Assembly: GCA_022495995.1 (NCBI GenBank)
Contig: JAFEMH010000757.1
Location: 62,001 to 126,000 of the forward strand
Direction of reading: 5' to 3'
Source: Adenophora triphylla var. japonica
Lineage: Eukaryota; Streptophyta; Magnoliopsida; Asterales; Campanulaceae
Length of the DNA: 64,000 bases
The notes below the pieces were generated by a model. It worked only from the letters and a program-made list of their open reading frames with translations. It was not told where the DNA came from and ran no database searches. Shown one piece after another: positions 30,957-41,904 of the stretch. The first letter of the stretch is position 1. Each line of letters opens with the position of its first letter. A program made the translations under genes and the position numbers.

Positions 30957-33030
30957 CAGTTATTCCGCGAATGGAAGCAAATGGTGGACATGACAAAGAA
31001 TCCTTCTGATCATGTAACCGACGACGACTTCGTCAACATCATCTTCTCCAGATATCCTGACGAGACCAAGGATCCAGTCCTTATTGCCAGATTCTGCGAT
31101 ACAAAAGTTACCCTCGACGATTGCCTAATCATGGTAAACGAGGTCCTTGCCAAGAGAGCTCAAGGCTCATCATCATTTCCAATTATCAGCCCCAATGGCA
31201 ACCGGCCCATTCCGTCAGTCAAACTCACAGCCAAGAGCGCCGCCAAGGCCGAAGGCATCGATAAAGGAGACGAAGCTCATCATCTTACCACAAGTCAAAT
31301 CAGCCTCGGGAACGCCTCCAGCAGCCACCCTGATAACATCTACAAAAAGTGTTCCCAGCGAGACAGATCAAGCTTCCGAAGAAAGGAACGATCACCTCAG
31401 CATCAACATGCTCAAGTTCAATCCTACTCCCAGCCATCACGGACACGGATTCGTACATCCCGCCAGCAAGCTACTGGTACTGATAGAATTGGCTCTTGAA
31501 CGAGATCAGGAGACCATCAGCATCGCAGAATTCAACATGCCCGTCGGTTTGATCAAACAGATATGGGCAAACTTCTTGGTGACCGAGATCAAAGAAGGCC
31601 GCATGTAATGTCCAAGCACGACTTCCTTCGTCAAAGTAATCCAAGTGTTTCCGCCATTCGGAGATTTGGATGTAATGACAGTTCTAGACACAAGTCAGAC
31701 AGCGCGCACCTACAGAGACTGCTTAGCGCTCGCAAGAAAAGAACTAGCTGCACAAGAAAATCACCCCTGGGACGAAAACAAAGCTCAGAAGACTCACAAG
31801 GACCAAGCCCTTAAAGTGTCACAAGCATTTTCGGACAGACAACTAGAGGCCACTCTAGACCAATTTGACCTCAAAGGTTTTGCCCACAGCAACTTCCTGG
31901 ATTACCATCGCTTCTCAACAAACCCCTCTGGTAAGGGAGGGCGGTCAACAGTCCAAACGATCTAGGAGACGAAATGCAACAACACAAGGAATACCTAGCC
32001 CAGCAGCATGAGGAATACAAGCGCATATCTCCCCGAGAGAAGCAAGCCCTTTGTGAAAGAAACGACGAAGGCGATGAAGTTATTCTCTTCCAAGCCGATC
32101 ATGAAGTCAACAAAATCGAAATCCCAAGGGTCCTGGGAGGATGGGAACAGATCATTTCCGTTCTCAAGTTAAAAGGCCAACTGAAGGAGGAAGGTCTATT
32201 CAAAAAGAAGAGAAAGATGGAAATACATCTCCAACAATTGCTCAGGAAGATTCCACAGACTACATCATTCGTCAACTGGGACAAAAGCCAGTTACATGGG
32301 CAGATGTCCGGGAAGCCGTGTACTCACCTTCCGACATACCCACCACTCAGTTAAAGAAACAGAGAAGACTCTCCCCGATGGAAGTTTATCTAGACTGCCG
32401 CATAAGGTTCAAAGAAGCGTTGGCTATTCTCACATGGGAAGAAATGTAAGCGCTAGCTCTCGACGAAGGCTCGGCTGCAAGACAGCAGATTTGGGCTAAA
32501 AGCGGAGGAAAGTTAGCAAACCATGACTACTGCTTATCTCAACTCCAGAATGCCATGAGCCTGCTCAACAAGAAGGAGAAAAATGCAATATACCGTGAAG
32601 AGATCAGAGAAATAGTTCGCATGAACCAAGAACTCTCTGGCCTCCCCCGGAGGGTCAACAAGACACAGTTCAGTTCTAGCGACCACTGTTGTGCACTGAT
32701 GTTCGAACAACTGTGGCGAACCATAGGCTCCCTCCCTGCAAAGGCACCTAAACCAGTATCCTGGGACAGAATCCAAAAAGCTGCTGAAGCCCCCGGGAAG
32801 ACATCAACAGTCAACGAATTGAGAGAGGACATATGGCCATGTGCTTCGAAAAATCCTCCACTAACTATCGCTCAACTCAAAGTAACTTGTTCAAAGGGGA
32901 CCAAGCCTGACGTCAACGTTCTGACCCGATCTGGTCAAATCCATGTGCTACCGCCCAAGGCCACCAAAAGGCCAACAGAGCCAGAACCGCAACCCGATCT
33001 GCCCGAAGAAACAAGTTCCGGAAAGGAGGA
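30957..33030 (+). pseudogene. Gag-protease spacer region, element D
   Basis: Broken into overlapping frames (30981-31499, 31147-31608, 31974-32354, 32141-32449, 32555-33157). Recognisable pieces parallel the spacer of F, such as LKFNPTPSHHGHGFVHPA, ISPREKQALCERNDEGDE, KPVTWADVREAVYSPSDIP, MSLLNKKEKNAIYREEI and DVNVLTRSGQIHV. No enzyme is recognisable. Frequent one-base frame changes and an in-frame TAG near 32449 show decay. Confidence 0.55.
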
Positions 33031-33827
33031 ACCGATCCTCACTCAGCTCAAGCAGACCCAGGCGAACATTTCCCTGTGGTCCCTACTCACATCTTCATAC
33101 CCTCACAAGCTCAAGCTAGAGGTCCCCGTGGACACAACTCCAGGAGAAGTAATTTAGATGATCGGCAACATCCACTATGGAAACATCATCACCTTCACAG
33201 ATTTGGACCTGCCAAAATTTGGGGCTAATCACAATGAGCCGCTCTACATCACTGTCCAGTTGGATGAGCGTCGGTTTCCCCGCGTACTGGTAGACAGAGG
33301 TTCCGGAATGAATGTCTTGCCCACCAAGATGATGGACCTGATTGACATCAAGCCCACAGATTTGAAGCCTTCAGTCCACACTGTCAAGGCTTATGACTCT
33401 ACTTCCCGCGTAGTTCTCGGGGTTGCTACTTTAAACATCTGGTTCGTCAAACGGATGATCCCTACCGAATTTCAAGTGTTGGACATTCCTATCACTTTCA
33501 CAGCCATCATGGGACGACCCTGGCTGTATCAAATGAACGGTGTGGCATCCACCCTTCACCAATGTATCAAGTTTATGCAAGGTAACGAACTGACAACAGT
33601 CTACGGCGACAGCGTCACCACCGAAGGGACCTGCACCAACGACATTCCAGTGTTAGAAATCAAGCATGACGACGATATGGCATTAACTGGATTCACCTTG
33701 GAGACTTCCAAGATCCAAATATGCAGCGTGGACCTTCCACTATTTTGGGACAAAATCCCCCAACCATGAAGATGATGAAACTCATGAACTTCATCCCGGG
33801 ACTAGGGCTCGGCAAAAGGTTACAAGG
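33031..33827 (+). pseudogene. Aspartic protease region of element D, interrupted by element E
   Basis: Spacer ILTQLKQTQANISLWSLLTS, then a TAG at 33155 where element A has a Gln codon (CAG to TAG). Then NIITFTDLDLPKFG, the catalytic loop VLVDRGSGMNVLP (Arg where E has Asn and F has Gly), KAYDSTSRVVLG, FQVLDIPITFTAIMGRPW and TVYGDSVT. A frameshift near 33765 precedes MKLMNFIPGLGLGKRLQG, which is cut at 33827. The loop Asp is present. Activity is doubtful because of the stop and the truncation. Confidence 0.85.
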
Positions 33828-34222
33828 TGAATGTGCGCTCGCCGAAAATATAATGAATTAAAATAGGAGTCGCCACGCCATGTTTTAAGGTAAAATTTGA
33901 AAAACCTTTAAAAGAGAAAAGGGTTCGAGGGTCAGGTTACGTGTTGTGAAGAACCGAGAGTTCACCCAACACGCCTCGTCCGTGGATGAGTCTTTCTAAT
34001 TAAACATCCAAATAATTCAAGGTGTGTGCAAACAATGATAACAAACAAGTGTGGTAAAACATGAATTTTATTGATTGAATGAGATCTTACAACTTGTGAA
34101 CCATTTGGTTAGGAAGGCCACATCTCAATTACATGGATGAGAACAGATTACAATTGGAAAATGATCTCTGCAAATAGACAAGATGTGTCGCATGACACAT
34201 AACATGTCTGGCTAGATGTGTC
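33828..34222 (-). repeat. 3' LTR of element E, outer part
   Basis: It begins tgaatgtgcgctcgccg directly after D's protease sequence and runs to gatgtgtc, where element F starts. It shares ggagtcgccacgcca and gagagttcacccaac words with the LTRs of F and B. The TG at 33828 is the LTR terminus. The target copy of E is likely caagg (33823-33827). Confidence 0.8.
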
Positions 34223-35937
34223 TGTGAATGTGTGCCCAAATTTTGTTTCTGTTGGATTCACGCGAGTTTGAAGACATCCGGTTTAGTTTGAAAAATGGAG
34301 TCGCCACGCCATTTTGATTACCTCAAAACTTTGAAAAAAAAGGTTTTATGGGTTCGGAGGTTAAGTTACCCATTGGGAAGAACGTTTGGCGTTCACCCAA
34401 GGTGCCTTGCCGGAGCAAGTCTCCCATGATTTCATTAATCGTGCTTGCTTGCGTGCTTTCTTGTGTGCAGGTGTTTGAAAATAAGGAGGAAATGTCCCAA
34501 GTCATCTTCCGGATGTACAAACCATTTGTTGGTTGTCGCTCGGGATTTCTTGGAATTTATGTATTCGGGATTATGATCCCGCCCTCATCTTGTGACTTGT
34601 GATCATCGCATTTTTAACCTCGGGACCCTCGGGACTTGCGTGATCGAGAGAATGACTCTCTTTATGGTCAAAGATGAGGTTCTTTAGAAAAGGAAGGTCC
34701 TTAGCCCATCAATCCTACGTTTTAAGACGGTCGAGCTCGTATAGATGCTTCATACTCTTTCTTAAGCGATAATTGGAGATATAGGGTTCAAGGTTGTCCC
34801 TTTCTAAAGAAATATGGAACCTTTAATGGAAGGAACGATGTAAAGATAGGATCTTTTACACCGGTCCGTTCCTAGGTTGCTAATGGGGGAATAGGGGAAA
34901 TGTATGTAAAAATGACACTTTAATGAAAAGATGACATTTTTGGGTTGCAAATGATGCACTTAGTTTAAAGAAATGATCTTTATTGCAAATGATGCATAAA
35001 GATTTGATTTTTATGCAAATGATGCATTTTTGAAGAAATTGGCATTCATTATGCAAATGATGCATAAAGATTGCATTTTGAAAAGCATATGATGCTAGTT
35101 TATGGTAAAGACATGGTCTTTAAAGCAAATGATGCTTGGAAAAGTGATTTTGGATTGCAAATGATGCATTTTGATTGAAAAGATTTGATTTTTATATGCA
35201 AAGGATGCATGAAGATGACATTTTTATTTGAAAATGGGGGTTTTAGGTGCAAAGGATGCACCTTTATGGGAAAAGACTACATTTTTATGACAAATGATAT
35301 CTAATGCATGCAAAAGGGGAAGGGGAATATGAAGATATGATCTTTAATCTACCAAGTCCCAAGCAATATAAAGGTAACGCAATGAGCAATTTATAAAGCA
35401 ATTAGGATGCGAGGTTAGGGCGTGCGAGGTTACCAATGGCTTCCTTCTTCTTCGGGCGGAGCTAGGAGGAGAGGTTGGTCTTGGATCTTCAAGGAGGAGG
35501 GAGGGAGCTTCTTGGCCTTCTTCTTCACCTTCTTGGATCTTCAACAGCCTCTTGGGAGTATTTCTTCGTATTATGTGTGGTGTTGTTGGAAATTGTTCTT
35601 GTCCCAATTGTGTAGAGGAGAGCTCTATTTATAGGCAGTCTGGATAAGGCTAATGAAGCCGTGCGGCTAAGGACAGCGAGCTAATGCAGCCGTGCGGCAT
35701 TATCCACAATGACTCAGCATTCTAGAACCATGCAAGGTGGCAAATTCTAGAACCTTCCCTCCTAATTAAGAAAAACGTGTTTCTTAATAAGGAAGGATTC
35801 CCTTCAGCCCTTATTTAATTAAAAACAGTTCCGGAATGTTTCCGGAACACTAGGAAGGTCTGGGGAATTACCGGAAAACTTACCGAAATTGCCGGGAAAT
35901 TTAATCGGAAGGCATGAGCCAGATTTGGGTACTTACA
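34223..35937 (-). repeat. 3' LTR of element F
   Basis: 1,715 bp, plus-strand ends tgtgaatgtgtgccc...gggtacttaca. TATA box on the minus strand at 35626-35633 (TATAAATA). Many short direct repeats of gcaaatgatgca lie at 34945-35180. The adjoining gaatcccctcgg at 35938 is the complement of the polypurine tract. Confidence 0.93.
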
Positions 35938-36106
35938 GAATCCCCTCGGCAACGTCACTTGTAAGGCGAGTGGGGTTGTCGATAGAAAAGGATCCGATCT
36001 GGCGAATGCCGAGACGGATTGGGAGACCAAGGTGGTCGAATGGCTGAACCTCTTATGAAAGGCTACCTACGTATCCCGGAGGAATCAAGCCAGGCCGTAG
36101 TTCGGA
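35938..36106 (-). promoter_or_regulatory. Conserved 3' terminal block and polypurine tract of element F
   Basis: Read on the minus strand it has gaactacgg, cttgattcc, gggatacgtagg, cagccattcgacc and atcgacaaccccact, then gtgacgttgccgaggggattc at the LTR. This is the same order as in A (5381-5547) and E (53655-53842). Part of the block recurs at 36290-36372. Confidence 0.75.
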
Positions 36107-37261
36107 ATAGATCCGCTGGGGAATGGAGAAGAGAAACTGGTCTCTTGCTGGGGAAATAGAAGAGAAAATGACCTAGGAGGTCAAGCAATTGATCCTACTG
36201 GGAATATGCTAGGAGTGACCAAGGTGGTCAGATAACAAAGTCTCTTATGAGAGACTACTTCATCACTGAGGAGTGACGGAGGAAAAGGGGTGACCAAAGT
36301 GGTCGGATGGCTGGACCTTTTATAAAAGGCTACCTACGTATCCCGGAGGAATCAAGCCTTGATCGTAGTTCGAGCATCACTAGATAGGTAGGAACGATGT
36401 CTAGGATCCTCGAGGGTTTGACAATTAATGGAGGATGTCACCTGATTGACAATTAATGGAGGTTGTCATCTGAGAAAACTGGAGCTTACGTCACTATCGA
36501 GAAGATAGAGGTAGCTAAAGTTGAGAGAAACTTAAGCGTACGTCACTATTCGGGATAGAGGTAGCTTAAGTTGAGAGAAACTTGAGCGTACGTCACTATT
36601 CGGGATAGAGGTAGCTTAAGTTGAGAGAAACTTGAGCGTACGTCACTATTCGGGATAGAGGTAGCTAAAGTTGAGAGAAACTTAAGTGTACGTCACTATT
36701 CGGGATAGAGGTAGCTTAAGTTGAGAGAAACTTGAGCGTACGTCACTATTCGAGATAGAGGTAAGCTTAAGTTGAGAGAACTTAGCATACGTCACTATTC
36801 GGGATAGAGGTAGCTTAAGTTAAGAGAACTTAGCATACGTCACTATTCGGGATAGAGGTAGCTTAAGTTTAGAGTTTTGACAATTCGGAGGTTGTCACCT
36901 AGCATTATCCCGTTATAACGTAATTAATCGGAGGCGACCGGGAAGAAAGCTTAATTGCTTAAGAGATAAGGGATATCTTCTCAAAAGATGTTATCTTGGT
37001 TAAAAGATAACGGAAATTGCATGCCCAAGTGGAAGGTCCAAAGGGCAGGATTGTAATTTTCTCGCCGTAGCGAATGAGGCCGCCTGGCATGAGATGGAGA
37101 AAAAGGAGCCGTACGGCTAGAAGTCTGTTTTTTCCAGATTATTTAAAATCAGATTTGAACGGGCCATTGGCATTGCATTGCCGCCCAAGAACGCAGAGAG
37201 AGAGAAGAGAGGAAGAGAATTTCAAAATTCTTTCAATCCCCTTGCTTCCCTTTGATTTGAG
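36107..37261 (-). repeat. 3' untranslated region of F with 50-bp tandem array (36484-36872)
   Basis: About eight copies of a 50-bp unit (gagcgtacgtcactattcgg + gatagaggtagcttaagttg...) lie at 36484-36872, preceded by two copies of gacaattaatggaggatgtc at 36420-36472. 36107-36420 holds gtggtc and aggagtgac words. 36880-37261 is the run-up to the antisense gene, with no clear TATA box. Confidence 0.85.
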
Positions 37262-39882
37262 ATGGATCCGGAGGGCAATCCCATACCGAGGCAAGCAAGA
37301 AGAAACATCTCGGCGGCCGCTCGGAGGAGGAGAAAGGAGCTCGTGCGAACGGAAAGAAAGTATGACTTTCTTACGCCTCCGTCGGAGCTTTACCCGGGGA
37401 GAAGGGATCATAAATCAACGAACCCGCGATCGGTTGGGGTAAGCATTCTTATTTTGCTCAATTTCGTCGATTTTGATTGAATTTTGAATGACTCAGGGCT
37501 TGACCCGAATTTTAGGAATTTTCTAGGATTTTCCTAGGATTTTTGAATGATTTTGAGACATTGATGAATAACCTATGAGGCTAAGAATATGCAATGTGCA
37601 ATTTGTTTGACAAAAATAATGGGAATGACCCACTTTTTTCTCGCAAATAAAGTAAGAATGAAAAAATTGTCTAAAGTGAGACGGAGTTCTTGCATGTGCT
37701 AGAACTAGGTCAAAATTTTGAGAAAACATGATTTTGGAAGATGAAAAGGATTCATGCATGCCATTTTTGAAAGAATAATGCTTATGTGCAAAGAATTGTG
37801 AAAATTGTGATTTTGTGCTTTAGGAAAGCAATGGGACTTGACATGACGCATTTCAAGTGATGAAAGACGCTTTTTTGATGCAAATGATGCTAGAAAAACT
37901 TTTGTGAATGCTTTTCTTTTGAAAACATGTGCACTTTTTTGAATATATGCATGTTTTTTTTTTGAAAATGATGAATGATTGACACATTTCTTTTTGTTGT
38001 GCTTGTCTACAGGAGAACAAGTCTAGAGGACCATCTGAGATTGCGGTTAAGCTTTGGCAGAGGATGCCGGATTTTGAGAAGAATGGGGTGAATCCCAAGA
38101 ATTTGGTGAGGGCTACTGGCCTGGATTCATTCGTCGAGGCTATCGGCAGGGGTGTTCACATCACCTCTAAGAGCAAGGGCTTGATCCAGCCCTTTCGAGT
38201 TCGTGGGACAAGTACACATAGCTTTCACCCGAGCCGGGAGAGCCGACAAGTGACTCCTGCCGACTTCACAGCCTATTACCGGCCTACAGCTCACCGGAGG
38301 CCCGTGACTTGGAGAGACCACATTACAGCGAGGAGTTCCGTGCTTTGGTTGGGTTTGAGCCGATTCCCAAGGGGCCGGGTATGGAGACACGGAATGTCGA
38401 GGTGGCAGCTCGTAACCGCATGCGTAACTTTGCCGCTAATGATGTGATCGCCTGCCAGCTGGCTAGAGCATTTGTATGGTTGATGCTGTCAGTCACTATC
38501 TTTGCTAATTCTGGGACGCTAGCTATGACTTGCCTCCTTGACTCTCTGGAGGATGTGGATGGGATAGGGACGGTCTCTTGGGGAGAGGCCGGATTGGCGG
38601 ACCTCTACTTCTCGTTGGACATGTACAAATGGAACAAAGCCGCTTCCATGGACTCGCTTTTCCTTTGCCCTCGAGGTAGTCTCCTTTCTTTTCTCTTTTC
38701 TCTTTCTCGTCTTGAGACTTTTATGAGAGAGAGAATGACCTTTCGATGCTTTGGACATGCAGCCTGGTTCGCGAGGTGATCGGGTTCTTCCCTTGGAACC
38801 GGCAGAGTGATGTCACCATCTTCCCCGCTATGGTTCGCCGGGAGGGGAGATGCGAGGGATAAATTCACGGGGAAGACCCGATCACCTTCGACTACAAAAT
38901 GGTGAGGCCGATCATCAACAAGGACGGGCACGACGGAGTGGACTTCTACCCTTGGGGTGTATCCTGAGATTTTGCCGGGAGATGCCATTGAGGCGACTAG
39001 GCAGAGGAGGTGGCTCACCGGGCCGAAATGCGATGTCATTTACTTGGGGGATCGTTTCTCGAGGCAAAGATGGCCATGTCCCTCCATTGGACGCCATTAC
39101 TCCCCATGATCCTCCAAAGACGGATGCTGCAGCCTGTGGATTGGCCAGAGGATGAGATTGCAGTACTGTGCAAAGTGCGTGGCCGCAGAGGAGTACTTCG
39201 ACATGGACACCCCTACGCCGTGTTTGTGGAGCAGCCGCCCGAGGACGCCACGTGGCTAGTGAAGCCGGCGGTCACTCAAGGATATGGGGAGGATGAGCCT
39301 ACCGACCCGCCGATCCCTCCCCGCGCATCCGTCCTACGTGGTCCATGGAGTACCGAGGAGGATGAGGATACCTGTCCCCGACGCTAGGGAGCCCCAAGAC
39401 ACCTTGCCGCCCGACAAAGACCGTAAGTATACTTTTAGGGTCTTTCCTTTTCGCCTTTCGTATTTTTCTCGCTTTTTGCAATTTTGAGATTTTTCGAGAT
39501 TTTTCGAGATTTTTCTTCTTTTTTCTCAGTTCCACTCACACTTATGATAGGGCCGGTCGTGCATAGGGCCGGAAGGACATGTGCCGGTCCCTTCGAGGAA
39601 GCCGGCCTCGCGCTTCAAAGGCAAAGCAGCCGGATGCACAGGAGCCCTGGGCGCAAGAGACGGCATGTCGGGGCACAAATAAGCCTACCTCATCGGCCTC
39701 GGAGTACTCTTCCAGTGCCATGCCTCGGGCGGGGACCCAACGCCGACATTCTGGAGCAGCTGGCTGAGTACGGGCACGATAATGTCCATCTATCTGATGT
39801 GAGCGACCAGGAGGACTTGATGAGGGAGGCTAGCATTTATGAGCTGAGTAGCGATGAGGAGGAAGAAGAATCGGAGGCCTAG
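37262..39882 (+). pseudogene. PMD-like antisense gene of element F, with three candidate introns
   Basis: Exon 1, 37262-37438 (59 codons, MDPEGNPIPRQARRN), ends GGG|GTAAGC. Intron 1 is 37439-38012 (ends tgtctacAG). Exon 2 has HSFHPS, then LQLTGGP, DHYSEEFRALVGFEPIPKG and LEDVDGIGTVSWGEAGLADL, the layout of the plant mobile domain. Candidate intron 2 is 38676-38762. Exon 3 has VREVIGFFPWNR and YLGDRFSRQ. Intron 3 is 39423-39529 (GTAAGT...ctcAG) and joins the flanking frames exactly. Exon 4 has a basic GRKRRH and an acidic tail ELSSDEEEEESEA. Frameshifts near 38271, 38302 and 38322 and stops near 38861 and 38966 break this copy. PMD proteins are nuclear (for example MAIL1); the role here is unknown. 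Confidence 0.6.
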
Positions 39883-40410
39883 GAGGTCTCTAGAGTAGAT
39901 TTGGAACAAAAACAAACAATGAACAATTTTTATGCACACTTTATTTATTTTTTGCTTTATTTGGGCGCCGATGGGGCGAAGACATTGTATTTATGTTTTA
40001 TTTGCTTTTCTAATTCATGCTTTTTCAATTTGCATATTATCTGAGCCTTGGGGCGACTTTTTTGCTTGGAATTAAATAAACTGGGCCAAAATGATTTATA
40101 ATGGTATGTAAATGCTTGAATGGCTTCTGGACATGTTTTTGTACAGGTTTTGGTTGAAAAAGTGGGGTGAAAACTCCCTTGGGCAGCAACTTTGGTTGCT
40201 GCAGATTTTTTTGCTGCAGAGGGCTAATGTAGCCGTGCGGATAGGTCTCTGGGGTAAATGAAGCCGTGCGGCTCACAGTTCTGTCTGAACTGGTTATTTT
40301 CTGAATAAAATCAAGGCTTGGCCATTTCATTTCATTTTCAACTTAGACTTGTCCCAATTGTTCCCAGAGCACATTTTGGACCTAAAAGCACCACCTTTGA
40401 TCATTTTGCG
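39883..40410 (+). other. Spacer between the two antisense genes of F
   Basis: No ORF is seen. T-rich with tttattttttgctttatttggg at the start. Two aatg[ta]agccgtgcgg words at 40229 and 40259 are shared with the LTR and upstream region (35654, 35690, 37090). It would hold the end of the PMD-like gene and the promoter of the next ORF; no canonical TATA box is evident. Confidence 0.4.
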
Positions 40411-41286
40411 ATGGAGAAGCCCGTCAGATTACAAAGGGGGAAGCGAGACCGTTTTCTGTCCGATCTTCAATCTTGGGTGAGACACAACTTCCAATCTCAT
40501 AGGGGACTGCTTGATTCTTCCTTCAAGATCAAGTCTTTATGGCATTTGAGGGATCTCCCGCCCGATTGGGACCTTTTGAGAGCCGCAGCAAAGTTCTGGG
40601 ACGTCCGGAGACATGTTTACTGCTTTTCTTACAACGAGATCGTCTCGACGCATGAAGACTTCCGAGCCTTGATTGGGGGTCCCGAGATTGAGGCTATATC
40701 TATTCCGCTGATCGGAGACGTGCCGGTGGCGGTAAAGCTTGCATCTTTTCTGCAGATTCCTCTGGGAGAGGCTGAGAGGATGATGGTAGCCCCGGACAGG
40801 ATTGACCTTTCTGATATCCCGGGCAGGTTTGGGCTTCCAGATATGGCTGCGACCACGGTGGCTATGGACGCATTTATCCTTTGCGTATTCTCTGCTCTGT
40901 TCACCGCTGAGTCCGTGGGGATCTGTCATAGTGGTCTCTTGGATATGGTTAGAGACTGCAAGGCTGGGAAGGATATTGTCCCGCTGGTTTTGGGAGAGAC
41001 ACTCCATGGGATTGACAGGATGGCTCGGGGAGACCATTTCATGAGATTCGGGAGTCCGGCTGTGTTGACCTTATGGATGCAGGAGAGGCTCGGGGCTTTG
41101 CCAGGGGCTTTGCCGACTCAGTGCCCTTGGGTGATTTCTCGGAGAGGTGCACCGAGGCAACAGGACCAGGGTAGCTGGGAGATGACGATGGCTAGGCTAT
41201 CCACTTCGGGCATCCGTTGGTGGATACCTCATTGGAGGTTGCATCAGAGGATATTTCGTGAGTCCTATGCCGTGAGGGTTCCGTGA
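40411..41286 (+). CDS. DUF7745-like antisense ORF, element F
   Basis: ATG at 40411 (MEKPVRLQRGKRDRFLSDLQ); the frame is open further upstream to 40318 but lacks similarity there. Residues 35-75 contain LRAAAKFWDVRRHVYCFSYN and EIVSTHEDFRALIGG. Later come GRFGLPDMAATTVAMDAF and DIVPLVLGETLHGIDRM, then SPAVLTLWMQERL and IRWWIPHWRLHQ. These match the ORFs of C and E. The frame ends after 291 codons by a one-base shift; its continuation is at 41287-41904. No catalytic motif is evident and function is unknown. Confidence 0.65.
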   Translation: MEKPVRLQRGKRDRFLSDLQSWVRHNFQSHRGLLDSSFKIKSLWHLRDLPPDWDLLRAAAKFWDVRRHVYCFSYNEIVSTHEDFRALIGGPEIEAISIPLIGDVPVAVKLASFLQIPLGEAERMMVAPDRIDLSDIPGRFGLPDMAATTVAMDAFILCVFSALFTAESVGICHSGLLDMVRDCKAGKDIVPLVLGETLHGIDRMARGDHFMRFGSPAVLTLWMQERLGALPGALPTQCPWVISRRGAPRQQDQGSWEMTMARLSTSGIRWWIPHWRLHQRIFRESYAVRVP

Positions 41287-41904
41287 TTCTCGCCGGTCAT
41301 CCTTCTACATACCCCGCTTAGTATCCAGCAGCTGGGGCTTTACAGGAGCCATTGAGTGATTGGGAGGACATCCGACCATGGAGGTGGTGTCATTGGACAT
41401 GAGGGATCCAGCCCGGCTTCTCTTTCTTCTCGTGGGCTTGGACACATGCCGCTTTCCCACCTGTGGCTATCTTCAGAGCAGAAGAGCACCATCTTGACCA
41501 CTGTCTACTTGGACTGGTACGAGAGGGAGATGGGAGCGACTCAGGTCATCTTGGAGGAGAGACGTCGAGCTTTATTGGGAGCTGACTGCGACTCGAGCAG
41601 GACTTTGAGGGAGACTGAGGCTAAGGCGAGTCGCCATAACCACCAGTGACTTGGTCGTGATATGGAGGCTCGGTACAAGAGGTTGTTCGAGGTCGCTCCT
41701 TTGACTGAGGCTCAGAGGGAGGAGGTGCGGACTCGTGCTCGGATAGAGAGAGCACTTATTGACACGGGTTTGGTAGAGGCTCTAGTGAGGATACTGGAGG
41801 TCGGGATGAGGGATACCAACATCATAGATAAAAAGAGGAAGAAGACTCGACGGGGCCGAGGAAAAGGGAAAAAGACCAAAGAAGACTCAGCGAATGACGA
41901 CTGA
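41287..41904 (+). pseudogene. C-terminal continuation of the DUF7745-like ORF of F
   Basis: In the shifted frame it reads DSRRSSFYIPRLVSS, parallel to E's LPGLHVSSFCIPSLVS. Then TTVYLDWYEREMG, VILEERRRALLGADCDSS, a TGA near 41650, and MEARYKRLFEVAPLTEAQ. It ends with ARIERALIDTGLVEALVRI and a lysine/arginine tail (KKRKKTRRGRGKGKKTK) that could direct the protein to the nucleus or bind nucleic acid. Confidence 0.6.

Larger units (their letters stand above)
27762..33827 (+). mobile_element. Element D: Ty3/gypsy (Tat-like), truncated at both ends in window
   Basis: Plus-strand element with the last 98 bp of its 5' LTR, primer-binding site, leader, gag, gag-protease spacer and protease. Element E interrupts it at 33827/33828, inside PGLGLGKRLQG. 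The uninterrupted sequence is seen in element A (2541-2560). The continuation of D, with its target copy caagg, should resume after the 5' LTR of E, beyond 64000. Confidence 0.8.
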
